A stretch of DNA of 64,000 nt from Dyella sp. C9 (GTDB taxonomy: Bacteria; Pseudomonadota; Gammaproteobacteria; Xanthomonadales; Rhodanobacteraceae), in assembly GCF_003332825.1 (NCBI RefSeq), contig NZ_QIRF01000004.1, positions 255,241 through 319,240 of the forward strand, written 5' to 3'. The notes under the pieces were generated by a model. The model made no database searches and had not been told where the DNA came from. It saw only the letters and a list, made by a program, of their open reading frames with translations. Every line of letters begins with the position of its first letter. Positions within the stretch are counted from its first letter, which is position 1. Shown here piece by piece: positions 43,631-52,772 of this stretch. The position numbers and the translations under genes were made by a program.

Positions 43631-43713
43631 GAGAAAAGACGGTGAGGGGGAAATGCCCTGTGGCGAAATCGACCGAAGATCGCGGGCAACCTTCTGCCGA
43701 CTTCCGCCGACGC

Positions 43714-44031
43714 TCAGCCCGGGTCGCGCACCCAGTCGAGATAGGCCTCGTGCCCCTGCGCCACCGGCACCGCGATCAGTTCGGGCAGCTCGTAGGGGTG
43801 CAGCGCGAGCAGGCGCTCCTTGAGAGCGGGGAAGCGGGCGGTGGTGGTCTTGATCATCAGCAGCTCTTCGCTGTCGGTGACCACTTCGCCCTTCCAGCGG
43901 TAGGTGGACTGCACGCCGGGCAGGCGATTCACGCAGGCGGCCAGGCCTTCGCCCACCAGCGCCTCCGCCAGGGTGCGGGCCGAGCCGGCATCGGGACAGG
44001 TGCAGTAGCAGATCAGCACGGAATCAGGCAT
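43714..44031 (-). CDS. cutA: Divalent-cation tolerance protein CutA
   Basis: 105 aa, the usual CutA length. Signatures: VLICYCTCPDAGSARTLAEA, CVNRLPGVQSTYRWKGEV, EELLMIKTT and LHPYELPELIAVPV. CutA forms trimers and is linked to copper tolerance, though its biochemical role is unsettled. The start lies inside the end of the upstream aldolase gene (8-bp overlap), so the two are translated together. Confidence 0.95.
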   Translation of the reverse strand: MPDSVLICYCTCPDAGSARTLAEALVGEGLAACVNRLPGVQSTYRWKGEVVTDSEELLMIKTTTARFPALKERLLALHPYELPELIAVPVAQGHEAYLDWVRDPG

Positions 44032-44680
44032 CGGAACGGGGCGACATCAGGCCGTAGTTGGCGAATTTTTCCAGCACCTGCGTGACCTCCTCGTCGGTGA
44101 GCAGTACCGGCTTGCCCACCTGCAGGGCCAGCGCGTATTGCTGGGCCAGGGTTTCCACCTCGATCGCGCGCCACATGGCCTGCGCCAGGCTGCTGCCCAC
44201 GGCCAGCATGCCGTGGTTGGCCATCAGGCAGGCCAGGCGCCCCTCCAGTGCCTGCAGCACCGCGTCGGACAGGGCCTGGGTGCCGTAGGTGTGGTAGTCC
44301 GCGCAGCGGATGGAGTCGCCGCCGCCCACCGCGATCATGTAGTGGGCCGGCGGAATGGCCATGCGGCACATCGCCAGGGCGGTCGCGTGGGGCGGGTGCA
44401 CGTGCACCACGGCGGCCACGTCCGGGCGGCCGGCGTACACGTCGCGGTGGAAGCGCCACTCGCTGGAAGGGCGCAGGCGGTGCCGGTAGCCGCCCTCCCG
44501 ATCCACCCAGACCAGGTCCGCCGGGGTCAGCGCCTCGTACGGCATGCCGCTCGGTGTGATCAGGAAACCCTCGGCGTGGCGGGCACTTAGGTTGCCCGAG
44601 GTGCCCTGGCTGAGGCCGCTGGGGCCCAGCCGCCGTGCCTGGACCACGATATCCTCGCGCAGTGTCTGTTCCTCGCTCAC
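44024..44680 (-). CDS. Class II aldolase/adducin-family protein
   Basis: 218 aa from a GTG at 44680 (VSEEQTLREDIVVQARRLG); the frame is open further upstream but without family similarity. Class II aldolase signatures: GLSQGTSGNLSAR, PSGMPYEALTPADLVWVD, the acidic SSEWRFHRDVY, zinc-binding VVHVHPPHATAL and LMANHGMLAVG. Probable activity is cleavage of a sugar phosphate (fuculose- or ribulose-phosphate type) or a related dehydratase. Substrate unknown. Two genes away from the phosphonate-type operon but separated by a REP, so a link is not established. Confidence 0.85.
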   Translation of the reverse strand: MSEEQTLREDIVVQARRLGPSGLSQGTSGNLSARHAEGFLITPSGMPYEALTPADLVWVDREGGYRHRLRPSSEWRFHRDVYAGRPDVAAVVHVHPPHATALAMCRMAIPPAHYMIAVGGGDSIRCADYHTYGTQALSDAVLQALEGRLACLMANHGMLAVGSSLAQAMWRAIEVETLAQQYALALQVGKPVLLTDEEVTQVLEKFANYGLMSPRSDA

Positions 44681-44826
44681 GCCTGCCGCCGGTCCGCTGA
44701 TTGGGGTGGCGCCATGGTCACCGTGGCGACATCCGCTGTCGATAGGGTGGGATTTCCTGTACCGGCGGCCTTGAAAGCGTGTAGGGGCTCCCCCATTGCT
44801 GCTTTCAGCCACCGGAGCGGCCCCAC

Positions 44827-44854
44827 TTGCAGGGGGGCTTTGCGTCGTTAGAAT
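44827..44854 (+). promoter_or_regulatory. groESL promoter
   Basis: TTGCAG (44827-44832) and TAGAAT (44849-44854) with a 16-bp spacer; the -10 box abuts the CIRCE element, as expected for HrcA repression. Confidence 0.65.
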
Positions 44855-44880
44855 TGGCACTCACCTACCAGGAGTGCTAG
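44854..44880 (+). promoter_or_regulatory. CIRCE element (HrcA operator)
   Basis: TTGGCACTC, 9-nt spacer, GAGTGCTAG. This is the consensus TTAGCACTC-N9-GAGTGCTAA with one change in each arm, upstream of groES. Binding of HrcA would repress groESL until heat or unfolded protein titrates the system. Confidence 0.92.
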
Positions 44881-44954
44881 CAACGCGCCAAGCCAGGCGC
44901 CACTCCGGGGTAATCCTTTTTGTTCCACCCAATCAACCAAGCTGGAGCCCATCC

Positions 44955-45248
44955 ATGAGCAAACTGCGTCCGCTGCACGATCGCGTCATCGTCAAGCGTC
45001 TCGAAGAAGAGCGCGTTTCCGCTGGCGGCATCGTCATCCCCGACAGCGCCACCGAGAAGCCGACCCGCGGCAAGGTCATCGCTGCCGGTGCCGGCCGCAT
45101 CCTGGAAGACGGCAAGGTCCGTCCGATGTCGGTGAAGGAAGGCGACACCGTGCTGTTCGGCAAGTACGCCGGCCAGGAAATCAAGATCGACGGCGAAGAG
45201 CTGGTCTTCCTGAAGGAAGACGACATCGTGGCTGTGATTGAAGGCTGA
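44955..45248 (+). CDS. groES: Co-chaperonin GroES
   Basis: 97 aa. [19 protein letters not shown] and the mobile loop ([20 protein letters not shown]) are canonical. It caps the GroEL ring to close the folding chamber. GGAG 7 nt upstream of the ATG. First gene of the groESL operon, 98 bp ahead of groEL, controlled by the CIRCE element. Confidence 0.99.
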   Translation: MSKLRPLHDRVIVKRLEEERVSAGGIVIPDSATEKPTRGKVIAAGAGRILEDGKVRPMSVKEGDTVLFGKYAGQEIKIDGEELVFLKEDDIVAVIEG

Positions 45249-45334
45249 TTAGGCCCACGGGGGTTTTAGCGCGATAGCCGCGCTCTGTAGCAACCCCTTT
45301 CGCAAGCTTTCCCATTCTTAATCAAAATTTTTGA

Positions 45335-46990
<1,656 letters not shown>

Positions 46991-47020
46991 GTCCACGCCT
47001 TCCAGGCAACGCAACAGGAG

Positions 47021-47049
47021 AAAACCCCGCCTTGTGCGGGGTTTTCTTT
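47021..47049 (+). terminator. groESL terminator
   Basis: AAAACCCCGC (47021-47030), loop CTTGT, GCGGGGTTTT (47036-47045), then CTTTAT. Confidence 0.92.
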
Positions 47050-47227
47050 ATCCTTTTCCTTCCGGACCCATCGAGCTTTTCTTGATGGCGAAACCAGGCA
47101 CCGCCTGGATCGCCGATGCCGGCACCAGACCACGGCAGGTATTACCTAGCTTGACCGGGGGCGGTAAGCCCGGAGGGCCGCTCGCGGGGATCAACGCCGG
47201 CGCGACGTTGAGCGAAGCGCCCGCACG

Positions 47228-47307
47228 TTATCGGCTGCCTGGTATATGGAGGGAAATGGTCCCTGTGTTATAGGCTGCGTTTAATATGGAGTGGAAATCC
47301 GGTTATA
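47228..47307 (+). repeat. Imperfect 40-bp tandem repeat upstream of the Fic gene
   Basis: Unit 1 begins TTATCGGCTGCCTGGTATAT and unit 2 begins TTATAGGCTGCGTTTAATAT; both continue with GGAG and a GGAAAT-like segment. They are AT-richer than their surroundings and directly precede the Fic start, so they may be promoter or operator repeats. Confidence 0.5.
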
Positions 47308-47323
47308 TGCAAGCCAGCACCCC

Positions 47324-48529
47324 ATGAATATTCCGGGCCATCCCCTGCCTGCGGAGGCCATGCGCCACCGCGCCGGGCGCTACATGGCGCAACCTGCCGG
47401 GTACCGCGCTTTTTATCCCGCGCCCTTGCCGCCACAGCCGTCGCTGCAACTGGAGGGCGAACTACAGGGGTTGTTGTCGCAAGCCGACCGCGCGCTCGGG
47501 CGGCTCGATGGCTCGATCCAAATCCTGCCCAATCCCGACCTGTTTGTTTTCATGTACGTACGCAAGGAGGCGGTGCTGTCCAGCCAGATCGAAGGAACGC
47601 AGAGTTCGCTGCAGGACCTGCTCGCCGCCGAGGCGCATATCTTGGCGCCGGATCGCCCGCGCGATGTCGATGAGGTGGTCAACTACGTCAACGCCATGAA
47701 CTACGGTTTGGCCCGGCTGGAAGAGCTTCCCGTATCGGTGCGCCTGATCCGCGAAATTCACGAGCGGTTGCTCCAGGGCGTTCGAGGCATGCGGCTGACG
47801 CCAGGCGAATTGCGCCGTTCACAAAACTGGATCGGGCACGCCGGTTGCTCGTTGAACGAAGCGAGCTTCGTGCCGCCACCTCCACACGAAGTACCGGTCG
47901 CACTCGGCGCGCTGGAAACCTTTTTGCATGCCGACAGCGAGTTGCCCCAGCTCGTTCAAGTCGGTCTGGCCCACGCGCAGTTCGAAACCATTCACCCATT
48001 CCTCGATGGCAACGGGCGCGTTGGCCGGTTGCTCATCACTTTTCTGCTTTGTCAGCGCGAAATTCTTGGCAAGCCGGTGCTCTATCTTTCGCACTTCTTC
48101 AAGCAGCATCGCGCCGAGTATTACGAACGCCTCCAGGCCGTGCGGGACAGTGGCGACTGGGAAGGCTGGCTGGCGTTCTTCCTGCGTGGCGTGGCCAGCG
48201 TCAGCCGCGAAGCGACTGAAACCGCCCGCCGCATCCTGGCCTTGCGCGAAGATCACCGAGCCAAGGTCACCGCAGGCCTTGGTCGCGCTGCCGGCAACGG
48301 ACACAAATTGCTTGAACATCTATATCAGCGTCCTATCGTTTCCGTGGCCGATGTGCAGCTGCTGACCACCACGACATATACCGCGGCCAACAACCTGGTT
48401 TCACGTTTGGTTGCCTTGGGCATACTTGAGGAAGCTACCGGCTATCGCCGTAACCGGCTGTTCCGCTACCAGGCGTACATCGAATTGTTCGGTGAGTCCG
48501 GTGAGGCCACGGAGGAAGCTCCGGGCTAA
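47324..48529 (+). CDS. Fic-domain protein with N-terminal self-inhibitory motif
   Basis: 401 aa from the ATG at 47324; a GTG at 47291 would add 11 residues. Fic proteins usually transfer AMP to Ser, Thr or Tyr of a target. The catalytic motif is complete (HPFLDGNGRVGR, 224-235). An N-terminal inhibitory helix is present: SSQIEG at 86-91, with Glu90 expected to block the ATP site, which makes this a class II (self-contained) Fic protein. The C-terminus has a winged-helix-like part (VADVQLLTTTTYTAANNLVSRL). Codon use looks less GC-biased than the neighbours, and it stands alone between groESL and a GFA gene, both signs of gain by transfer. Confidence 0.88.
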   Translation: MNIPGHPLPAEAMRHRAGRYMAQPAGYRAFYPAPLPPQPSLQLEGELQGLLSQADRALGRLDGSIQILPNPDLFVFMYVRKEAVLSSQIEGTQSSLQDLLAAEAHILAPDRPRDVDEVVNYVNAMNYGLARLEELPVSVRLIREIHERLLQGVRGMRLTPGELRRSQNWIGHAGCSLNEASFVPPPPHEVPVALGALETFLHADSELPQLVQVGLAHAQFETIHPFLDGNGRVGRLLITFLLCQREILGKPVLYLSHFFKQHRAEYYERLQAVRDSGDWEGWLAFFLRGVASVSREATETARRILALREDHRAKVTAGLGRAAGNGHKLLEHLYQRPIVSVADVQLLTTTTYTAANNLVSRLVALGILEEATGYRRNRLFRYQAYIELFGESGEATEEAPG

Positions 48530-48647
48530 TCGGGGCCCTGAAGTCCTGTACGGGGACTTCGGGCGGTGCGGGCACTCGCGGTGATGATATTCATCCGTGG
48601 TACGGCGTTAAGCTGGCCAGCGGTGATCCCGTCGAGGAGACACGCGC

Positions 48648-49052
48648 ATGGTTACCCGAACGGCATCCTGTGGTTGCGGCCAGCTGAGCATCCGCGTGCA
48701 CGGCGAACCGCTGGGCGTGGGCGTCTGCCATTGCCTGGCCTGCCAGCAACGCACCGGCAGTGTGTTCGCGGCGCTGGCGAGTTTCCGCGCGCCCTACGAG
48801 GTGACCGGCACGGCCACCGAATACGTGCGCACCGGCGACCAGGGCTCACGGTTTCGCTTCCGCTTCTGTCCGGTCTGCGGCACGTCGCTGTTCCACACCG
48901 AGGAAGGGCGCGACGGATCGGTCAGCGTGGCGGTGGGCGGGTTCGCCGATCCGCAGTTTCCGCCGCCGCAGGATTCGGTCTACGACTGCCGTCGCCACGC
49001 CTGGGTGCAATTGCCGGACGGCATGGCGGTGTACGAGAAGGATCCGCGCTGA
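48648..49052 (+). CDS. GFA/CENP-V family zinc protein
   Basis: 134 aa, GAGGAG 8 nt upstream of the ATG. The GFA fold's zinc-binding cysteines are all visible: Cys8 and Cys10 (CGC), Cys27, Cys29 and Cys32 (CHCLAC), Cys74 and Cys77 (CPVC). The family is annotated as glutathione-dependent formaldehyde-activating, but most members have no demonstrated reaction. Convergent with the MFS gene, 17 bp between the ends. Confidence 0.88.
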   Translation: MVTRTASCGCGQLSIRVHGEPLGVGVCHCLACQQRTGSVFAALASFRAPYEVTGTATEYVRTGDQGSRFRFRFCPVCGTSLFHTEEGRDGSVSVAVGGFADPQFPPPQDSVYDCRRHAWVQLPDGMAVYEKDPR

Positions 49053-49069
49053 CGCGCTGGGCCGATGGA

Positions 49070-50305
49070 TCACGCCATCGGCGCGGGCGTGGCGCGATGC
49101 ACCTGCTTGCGCAGGGCGAGCACGCCGACGATGGCCGCGGCAAAACCCGCGGCGGCACCCACGCCCAGCGACCAGCGTGGCCCTGCATGGTTGGCCACCC
49201 AACCCACGATGGGCGCACCGATCGGCGTGCCGCCCAGTGCGATGCCCAGGCGCAGCGCCATCACGCGGCCGCGCATCGCCGGCTCCGTGGTGAGCTGCAT
49301 CAGGCTGTTGGTGGTGTTGGTGAGTACCAGCGCGGAGACGCCGATGATCACCAGCGTCACGGCGAACCAGCCGTAGCCGGTGGCGAACGCGGCCAGCGTG
49401 CAGCCCAGGCCGAATACCGCCGAGCCCAGCAGCAGCGATTCGAAGCGCGGGCGATCCTGGCTGGCCGCAAGCAGGGCGCCGACGATGGTGCCGATGGCCA
49501 TGATCGAGGAGAGCAGGCCGTAGCCGCGCGCGTCGGTATGGAACACCGACACCGCCATGGTCGAGATGAAGATGGGAAAGTTGAGCCCGAAGGTGCCGAT
49601 CAGGAACAGCATCACCAGCATCGCCTTGAGGTCGGGGCGCGCCCAGGTGTAGCGGAATCCCTCCAGCAGGCTGCCTTTGCCGCGCGAGGCGCGGGCGCGG
49701 CCATGCAGGGCCGAGGTGCGCAGGAAGGCCAGCGACAGCAACACCGCGCCGAACGAAAGCCCGTTCACCAGGAACGCCCAGCCGGTGCCGATGGAGGCGA
49801 TCATCAGTCCGGCGATGCCGGGACCGATCATGCGCGCGGCATTGAACGAGGTGGAGTTGAGCGCCACCGCGTTGGCCAGATACGCGTCGCCCACCAGTTC
49901 GGCCACGAAGGTCTGGCGCACGGGCCCGTCGAAGGCCGCCACGCTGCCGGACAGGAAGGCGAACACGTACACCTGCCACAGCTGCACCGCGCCGGTGATG
50001 GTCAGCACGCCGAGCACGGCCGCGAGCACGCCCAGGCCCGCCTGCGTGGCCATCAGCAGGCGGCGCTGGTTGAAGTGGTCGGCGGCAAAGCCCGTCCATG
50101 GCAGGAACAGCAGCTGCGGCGCGAACTGCAGCGCCATCACCAGGCCAACCGCCGAAGCATCGTGGTGGGTGAGCTGGGTAAGCACCAGCCAGTACTGCGC
50201 CGTGCGCTGCACCCAGGTGCCGATGTTGGAGACCAGGGCACCGACGGCCCAGATCCGGTAGTTGGCGCTGCCCAACGCCCGGAACATGCCGGTGAAGCGC
50301 ATCAT
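49070..50305 (-). CDS. MFS exporter of the EntS/MFS_3 type
   Basis: 411 aa with 10-12 hydrophobic segments. Signatures of the MFS_3 group: NYRIWAVGALVSNIGTWVQR at the start, DHFNQRRLLMATQ after helix 2, and FDGPVRQTFVAELVG. These proteins export siderophores, drugs or other small molecules by proton antiport; the substrate is unknown. It starts within the stop of a 107-aa membrane protein gene (ATGA overlap), so the two are cotranscribed, probably together with the isochorismatase-fold gene upstream. Confidence 0.87.
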   Translation of the reverse strand: MMRFTGMFRALGSANYRIWAVGALVSNIGTWVQRTAQYWLVLTQLTHHDASAVGLVMALQFAPQLLFLPWTGFAADHFNQRRLLMATQAGLGVLAAVLGVLTITGAVQLWQVYVFAFLSGSVAAFDGPVRQTFVAELVGDAYLANAVALNSTSFNAARMIGPGIAGLMIASIGTGWAFLVNGLSFGAVLLSLAFLRTSALHGRARASRGKGSLLEGFRYTWARPDLKAMLVMLFLIGTFGLNFPIFISTMAVSVFHTDARGYGLLSSIMAIGTIVGALLAASQDRPRFESLLLGSAVFGLGCTLAAFATGYGWFAVTLVIIGVSALVLTNTTNSLMQLTTEPAMRGRVMALRLGIALGGTPIGAPIVGWVANHAGPRWSLGVGAAAGFAAAIVGVLALRKQVHRATPAPMA

Positions 50306-50625
50306 GCCGGGTCGGTCTGGCGCCCTTCGAACACCTGGCCGAAATGGTGCGCAAGGTACAGCGCGCAGAGCAGGGCGCCCACCCCCAGTGCGATGACGCT
50401 GGACGCGTCATGCCACTGGAAATTACCCACGCGCACGGTCAGCAGGTAGGCGAAGACCAGGTTGGCAAACGCCCACAGCACGTTGACCGTGGGCGAGGAA
50501 GGGCCGCGCCCGCGCGGCTTGGCGAATGGCGAAGGGAATGATCGCCCCATCATCCCGCTGAGCAGGTGCGGCCATGCATTGGCGAGAAAGAAGCCGCCGA
50601 AGAAATACGCGACGAGGGTGCCCAT
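50302..50625 (-). CDS. Small membrane protein of unknown function
   Basis: 107 aa from the ATG at 50625. Three hydrophobic stretches are visible: GTLVAYFFGGFFLANAWPHL, VLWAFANLVFAYLLTV and IALGVGALLCALYLAHHF. The loop SGMMGRSFPSPFAKPRGRG lies between the first two. I do not recognise a named family. It is squeezed between the isochorismatase-fold gene (1 bp apart) and the MFS exporter (4-bp overlap), all on one strand, which argues for a real gene in a four-gene unit under the MarR regulator. Confidence 0.7.
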   Translation of the reverse strand: MGTLVAYFFGGFFLANAWPHLLSGMMGRSFPSPFAKPRGRGPSSPTVNVLWAFANLVFAYLLTVRVGNFQWHDASSVIALGVGALLCALYLAHHFGQVFEGRQTDPA

Positions 50626-50626
50626 C

Positions 50627-51190
50627 TCAGGATGTCCTTGCCGGCAGCAGTAGGAGGATCGCCTGGGTGGTGCCGGTCTCGCCAAGGCGGGGAAACACGT
50701 GCGCGATGCTGTAGTCGTGCGCTTCGGGCCGCACGTCGCTCATCGCGTCGATGGCCAGCGTTACGTTGAAGCCGAGCTCATAGGCCTGCCGCGCCGTCGA
50801 TTCCACTCCGGTGCCGGTGGCGACGCCGGTCACCACCACCTGGGTGACGCCGCGTGACTTGAGGCGGGTTTCCAGGTCGGTGCTGGCGAATGCGCCCCAG
50901 GTGGTCTTGGTCACCACGACGTCGCCGGGCTGGCGGTTGAGTTCGGGTAACAGGTCCGTCCAGTCCTCGCCCTGCGGCAGCGAGGGGCGAGGCCGTTCGG
51001 TGCGACCGGGCGCCGTGCCGGACACATTCACCAGCACCACCGGCAGACCACGCGCGCGGAACGCTTCGATCAGCGCCACGGAGTTGGCGACGACAGCATC
51101 GAAGGGATGCATGAAGGGCGCACCGGCGAGACCTTTCTGCAGGTCGACGACGATCAGGGCGGTGTGTGGGTCGAGCGTGGTGACAGCCAC
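50627..51190 (-). CDS. Isochorismatase-fold hydrolase lacking the catalytic Cys
   Basis: 187 aa from a GTG at 51190 with GGGAG upstream. The fold is clear: ALIVVDLQKG (Asp16), VVVTKTTWGAF (Lys95) and GVESTARQAYELGFNVTLAI. In cysteine hydrolases of this superfamily (nicotinamidase, N-carbamoylsarcosine amidase) a Cys precedes V-x-S-T-A. Here the residue is Gly128 (VATGTGVESTA), so amide hydrolysis through a Cys nucleophile is unlikely. Isochorismatase-type proteins also lack this Cys. Substrate unknown. Next to a divergently controlled MarR gene on the same strand. Confidence 0.85.
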   Translation of the reverse strand: MAVTTLDPHTALIVVDLQKGLAGAPFMHPFDAVVANSVALIEAFRARGLPVVLVNVSGTAPGRTERPRPSLPQGEDWTDLLPELNRQPGDVVVTKTTWGAFASTDLETRLKSRGVTQVVVTGVATGTGVESTARQAYELGFNVTLAIDAMSDVRPEAHDYSIAHVFPRLGETGTTQAILLLLPARTS

Positions 51191-51249
51191 TGGAGATCTC
51201 CCGGTTGGAGTGAGTCGGGCCGGCCCTGGCCATCGGTGATGCCAAGCCT

Positions 51250-51690
51250 TCAGTCGTCGACGAGGCGCCGGAGCAGGGCCACCGCGTCGGCCAGCTGTTG
51301 CTGCTCCTGGTCGGTAAGGCGCGCCTGCAGCGTGCGCAGCAGCCAGTCCTGGCGTGCGGCGCGGCCGTCGCGGATCCACTGGTGGTATGTCGGGGTGGGC
51401 GAATACAGCGTCTGCCGGCCGTCGCTGGGATCGGCTGCGCCACGCACCAGGCCGGCGGCCTCCAATGGCGCGATCACTGCGCCCATCGACTGCGGGCGCA
51501 TGCCTTCGGCGCGCGCCAGGCCCGACACCGTGGCCGGCCCCTCCTTTTCCAGTCGAAGCAGCACGGACACCTGCGATGGACTGAAGTCGCTGCCCCCGGT
51601 CTGTTCGCGCAGGCGGCGCCGCAGCTTGCCGATCAGGGCGCGCAGGTCGGCGGCGAGGGCGTCGGCATCGGCAGGGCGGGGCTCGTTCAT
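51250..51690 (-). CDS. MarR-family regulator
   Basis: 146 aa. The winged helix is clear: FSPSQVSVLLRLEKEGPATV, GLARAEGMRPQSMGAVIAPL, then the wing VRGAADPSDGRQTLYSPTP. MarR proteins sense phenolics, drugs or oxidants. It lies upstream of the isochorismatase/membrane/MFS genes on the same strand (59 bp gap), consistent with one autoregulated export and detoxification operon. A 9-bp inverted repeat sits right in front of the gene. Confidence 0.92.
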   Translation of the reverse strand: MNEPRPADADALAADLRALIGKLRRRLREQTGGSDFSPSQVSVLLRLEKEGPATVSGLARAEGMRPQSMGAVIAPLEAAGLVRGAADPSDGRQTLYSPTPTYHQWIRDGRAARQDWLLRTLQARLTDQEQQQLADAVALLRRLVDD

Positions 51691-51709
51691 GGCGCGAGGT
51701 TAGCAGAAG

Positions 51710-51737
51710 TGAAGTTTAACTGCGAAGGTAAACTTCA
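51710..51737. promoter_or_regulatory. MarR operator candidate
   Basis: TGAAGTTTA (51710-51718) and TAAACTTCA (51729-51737) form a perfect 9-bp inverted repeat with a 10-nt spacer. It lies 19 bp upstream of the MarR start, in the short AT-rich gap shared with the divergent LysR gene. Confidence 0.75.
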
Positions 51738-51824
51738 TAGATGATCGCCGCGATACGGCCGGGCCGGCCTCCATACATGCTGTAGTCGTATACTTATCAA
51801 CATCCCATAACTATTTTGAATGCG

Positions 51825-52772
51825 ATGGATGTCCGTCAGCTGAGGGCGTTCCTGACCGTCGCCACCACCGGCAGCGTGACCAAGGCCGCGACCCTGATCG
51901 ACCAGGCCCAACCGGCCGTCTCCCGGCAGATTCGCCTGCTGGAGGAAGAGGTTGGCCAGGCGCTGTTCGTGCGCACGCGCTGGGGCGTGGAACTCACCGA
52001 GGCCGGACAGACCCTGCTCGGCTACGCGCGGCGCGCCCTCGAGCAGTTGGACCGCGCACGCGAAGCGCTGGCGGCAGACGAGGACACCCTGGCCGGCGTG
52101 GTCACCGTGGGTCTGCCGCCGAGCACGATCGAACGGCTGGCGGCCCTGCTCACCCTCAAGGTGCGCGCCCGTCATCCCGGCATCGTCCTGCGTTTCGTCA
52201 GCGGCTATTCCGGACGACTCGAGCAGTGGCTGCAGTCGGGTGAACTGGACGTGGCGCTGGTGCAGCACGCCATGCGTCCGCTGGAGAGTGGCGCCCAGCC
52301 GTTGCTGGAGGAACCGCTGTGGGCGGTGGGGCCGGCGAGTGCCGGGCTGTCGCCGACGCAACCCATCGATGCGCAGGCGTTCCTTGGCCATCCGCTGGTG
52401 TTGCCCAGCGCGGCGCACGTCATTCGCGCGCGGATGGAAGAACTGGCCGCGCAGCAGCAGTGTCCGCTGAATGTCGTTGCCGAAGCCGATGCCATGGCCG
52501 TGCAGAAATCGCTGGCCCATGCCGGCGTCGGCTTCACCGTGCTGCCGGCGTCGGTGGTGCAGGACGAGCTGCAACGCGGATGGCTGAGTGCCACGCCGTT
52601 TGCAGGCGAAGGCCTCAAGCGCACGCTCGGCATCGCCACCTCGCCCACGCAACCACCCGGCAAGGCGGCGCGCCACGTGGCGACGGCACTGTCCGCGTGC
52701 GTCGCCTCGCTGGTGGCGCAGGGGCAGTGGCCCGGTGCACGTTGGCTGGGTGAGGAAGGCATGCCGTCGTGA
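51825..52772 (+). CDS. LysR-family regulator coupled to a FUSC transporter
   Basis: 315 aa from the ATG at 51825; a TTG 9 bp upstream is possible. Winged helix: VRQLRAFLTVATTGSVTKAA, QPAVSRQIRLLEEEVGQALF. The effector domain (about 95-300) has VTVGLPPSTIERLAALL and AVQKSLAHAGVGFTVLPASV, resembling NAC/CynR-like regulators. Unusually for LysR genes, it is read in the same direction as its neighbour and its stop overlaps the FUSC start (GTGA), so it is cotranscribed with it. Confidence 0.9.
   Translation: MDVRQLRAFLTVATTGSVTKAATLIDQAQPAVSRQIRLLEEEVGQALFVRTRWGVELTEAGQTLLGYARRALEQLDRAREALAADEDTLAGVVTVGLPPSTIERLAALLTLKVRARHPGIVLRFVSGYSGRLEQWLQSGELDVALVQHAMRPLESGAQPLLEEPLWAVGPASAGLSPTQPIDAQAFLGHPLVLPSAAHVIRARMEELAAQQQCPLNVVAEADAMAVQKSLAHAGVGFTVLPASVVQDELQRGWLSATPFAGEGLKRTLGIATSPTQPPGKAARHVATALSACVASLVAQGQWPGARWLGEEGMPS

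Larger units (their letters stand above)
43353..43713. promoter_or_regulatory. Promoter side of the phosphonate operon plus REP
   Basis: 361 bp without a gene. The left part should hold the promoter for the operon read leftwards from 43352. The right part is a family B palindrome (43531-43630) and a stretch of unremarkable sequence before cutA. Confidence 0.5.

Noticed and set aside
38153..44680. Including cutA and the class II aldolase in the phosphonate cluster
   Set aside because: They are separated from it by a REP and about 360 bp, overlap only each other, and cutA has no link to phosphonates.
44770..44830. A further family A repeat copy upstream of groES (GTGTAGGGGCTCCCCC)
   Set aside because: Only the first few bases agree with the repeat and no matching second arm is present.
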